Source of the DNA: Bradyrhizobium sp. sGM-13
GTDB taxonomy: Bacteria > Pseudomonadota > Alphaproteobacteria > Rhizobiales > Xanthobacteraceae
DNA length: 64,000 nt
Assembly (NCBI RefSeq): GCF_018398875.1
Contig: NZ_JAGWDK010000004.1
Coordinates: forward strand, 62,001 to 126,000
Reading direction: 5' to 3'
Shown: piece by piece, positions 63,710 through 64,000 of the stretch
How positions within the stretch are numbered: position 1 is the first letter of the stretch
Layout: each line of letters opens with the position of its first letter
The notes under the pieces: model-generated
Database searches by the model: none
What the model saw: only the letters and a program-made list of their open reading frames with translations
What the model was told of the DNA's origin: nothing
Made by a program: the position numbers and the translations under genes

Positions 63710-64000
63710 CGGATGCGGCCATTGCAGACGGCGACCTGATCGCGCGCAAGGAAGGCACGGCCGGCATCATCCGCCTGAACCGGCCGAAGGCGATCAATGC
63801 CGTGACGCTGGAGATGTTCCACGACATCGACAAGGCGCTCGATGTCTTCGAGGCGGATCCTGATATTGCGGTGATCGTGCTAGAAGGTGCCGGCGAACGC
63901 GGCCTTTGCGCCGGCGGCGACATCCGCGCGCTCTGGGAAAGCTCCAAGGTCAAGGGCGATCTCGGCAAGATCCTGTGGCGGGACGAATACATCCTCAACG
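63706..64000 (+). CDS. 3-hydroxyisobutyryl-CoA hydrolase-like crotonase, 5' part
   Basis: The gene starts at 63706 (ATGA overlap with the dehydrogenase) and runs off the window. The 98 visible residues contain GIIRLNRPKAINAVTLEMFHDI and the oxyanion-hole segment GERGLCAGGDIRAL. This matches 3-hydroxyisobutyryl-CoA hydrolases rather than ordinary hydratases (AGADI). In the valine operon it releases 3-hydroxyisobutyrate. The remainder is not visible. Confidence 0.85.
   Translation, partial: MTDAAIADGDLIARKEGTAGIIRLNRPKAINAVTLEMFHDIDKALDVFEADPDIAVIVLEGAGERGLCAGGDIRALWESSKVKGDLGKILWRDEYILN

Overview
The window looks like a Bradyrhizobium-type alphaproteobacterial chromosome. The basis is the high GC content and the many intergenic inverted repeats of types familiar from Bradyrhizobium and Rhodopseudomonas. 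The gene mix fits too: IalB, ExbBD-TonB, several ABC and TRAP uptake systems, and many CoA-linked catabolic genes. The taxon call is an inference from content, not from a database search.

Layout. 1-2.8 kb: tail of a dihydroxyphthalate-decarboxylase-like protein, an extradiol dioxygenase and a cytochrome P450 (aromatic catabolism). 3.1-4.3 kb: a glutamate-receptor-like channel without the usual potassium filter. 4.4-7.9 kb: a lower-GC remnant island of small unknown genes, a truncated phage portal gene and a broken HUH-like gene, abutting the 3' end of tRNA-Gln(CTG) at 7912-7985. 8.3-13.3 kb: IalB and an RND efflux pump. 13.9-16.2 kb: exbB-exbD-tonB. 16.2-23.3 kb: an aldehyde dehydrogenase, a complete livFGMHK-type ABC importer and a divergent AraC regulator. 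23.4-25.1 kb: a TM-anchored unknown, a site-2 protease homologue and a GFA enzyme.

25.1-37.2 kb is a coherent sugar-acid catabolic locus. It holds two SDR dehydrogenases, an IlvD/Edd dehydratase, a LacI regulator, a four-gene UgpC-class ABC importer, a DenD-like dehydrogenase, a KDG kinase and a KDPG aldolase. Two matching LacI-type palindromes lie in front of the dehydratase and in front of the regulator/transporter, which supports one regulon. 37.2-44.0 kb is a CoA-thioester locus: thiolase, class III CoA-transferase, acyl-CoA dehydrogenase, a thiolase homologue that has lost the nucleophilic cysteine, and its DUF35 partner. The last pair resembles the Ltp2/DUF35 retro-aldolase complexes of steroid catabolism.

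44.0-49.9 kb: an Hsp70-like ATPase, Tex, and a glutaminase fused to STAS-like and cyclic-nucleotide-binding domains. 49.9-56.1 kb: a TAXI-TRAP importer, a 73-residue biotin carrier, an IclR regulator and a carboxyltransferase, with no biotin carboxylase nearby. 56.2-59.9 kb: an MFS transporter, a frameshifted enoyl-CoA hydratase, a thioesterase and a TetR regulator. 60.0-64.0 kb: a LysR regulator divergent from a valine-degradation operon (mmsA, acyl-CoA dehydrogenase, start of a 3-hydroxyisobutyryl-CoA hydrolase) that runs off the window.

The observations most worth following are the Cys-less thiolase/DUF35 pair, the atypical receptor-channel, the LacI-bounded sugar-acid regulon, the split carboxylase lacking a biotin carboxylase, and the three-domain glutaminase.
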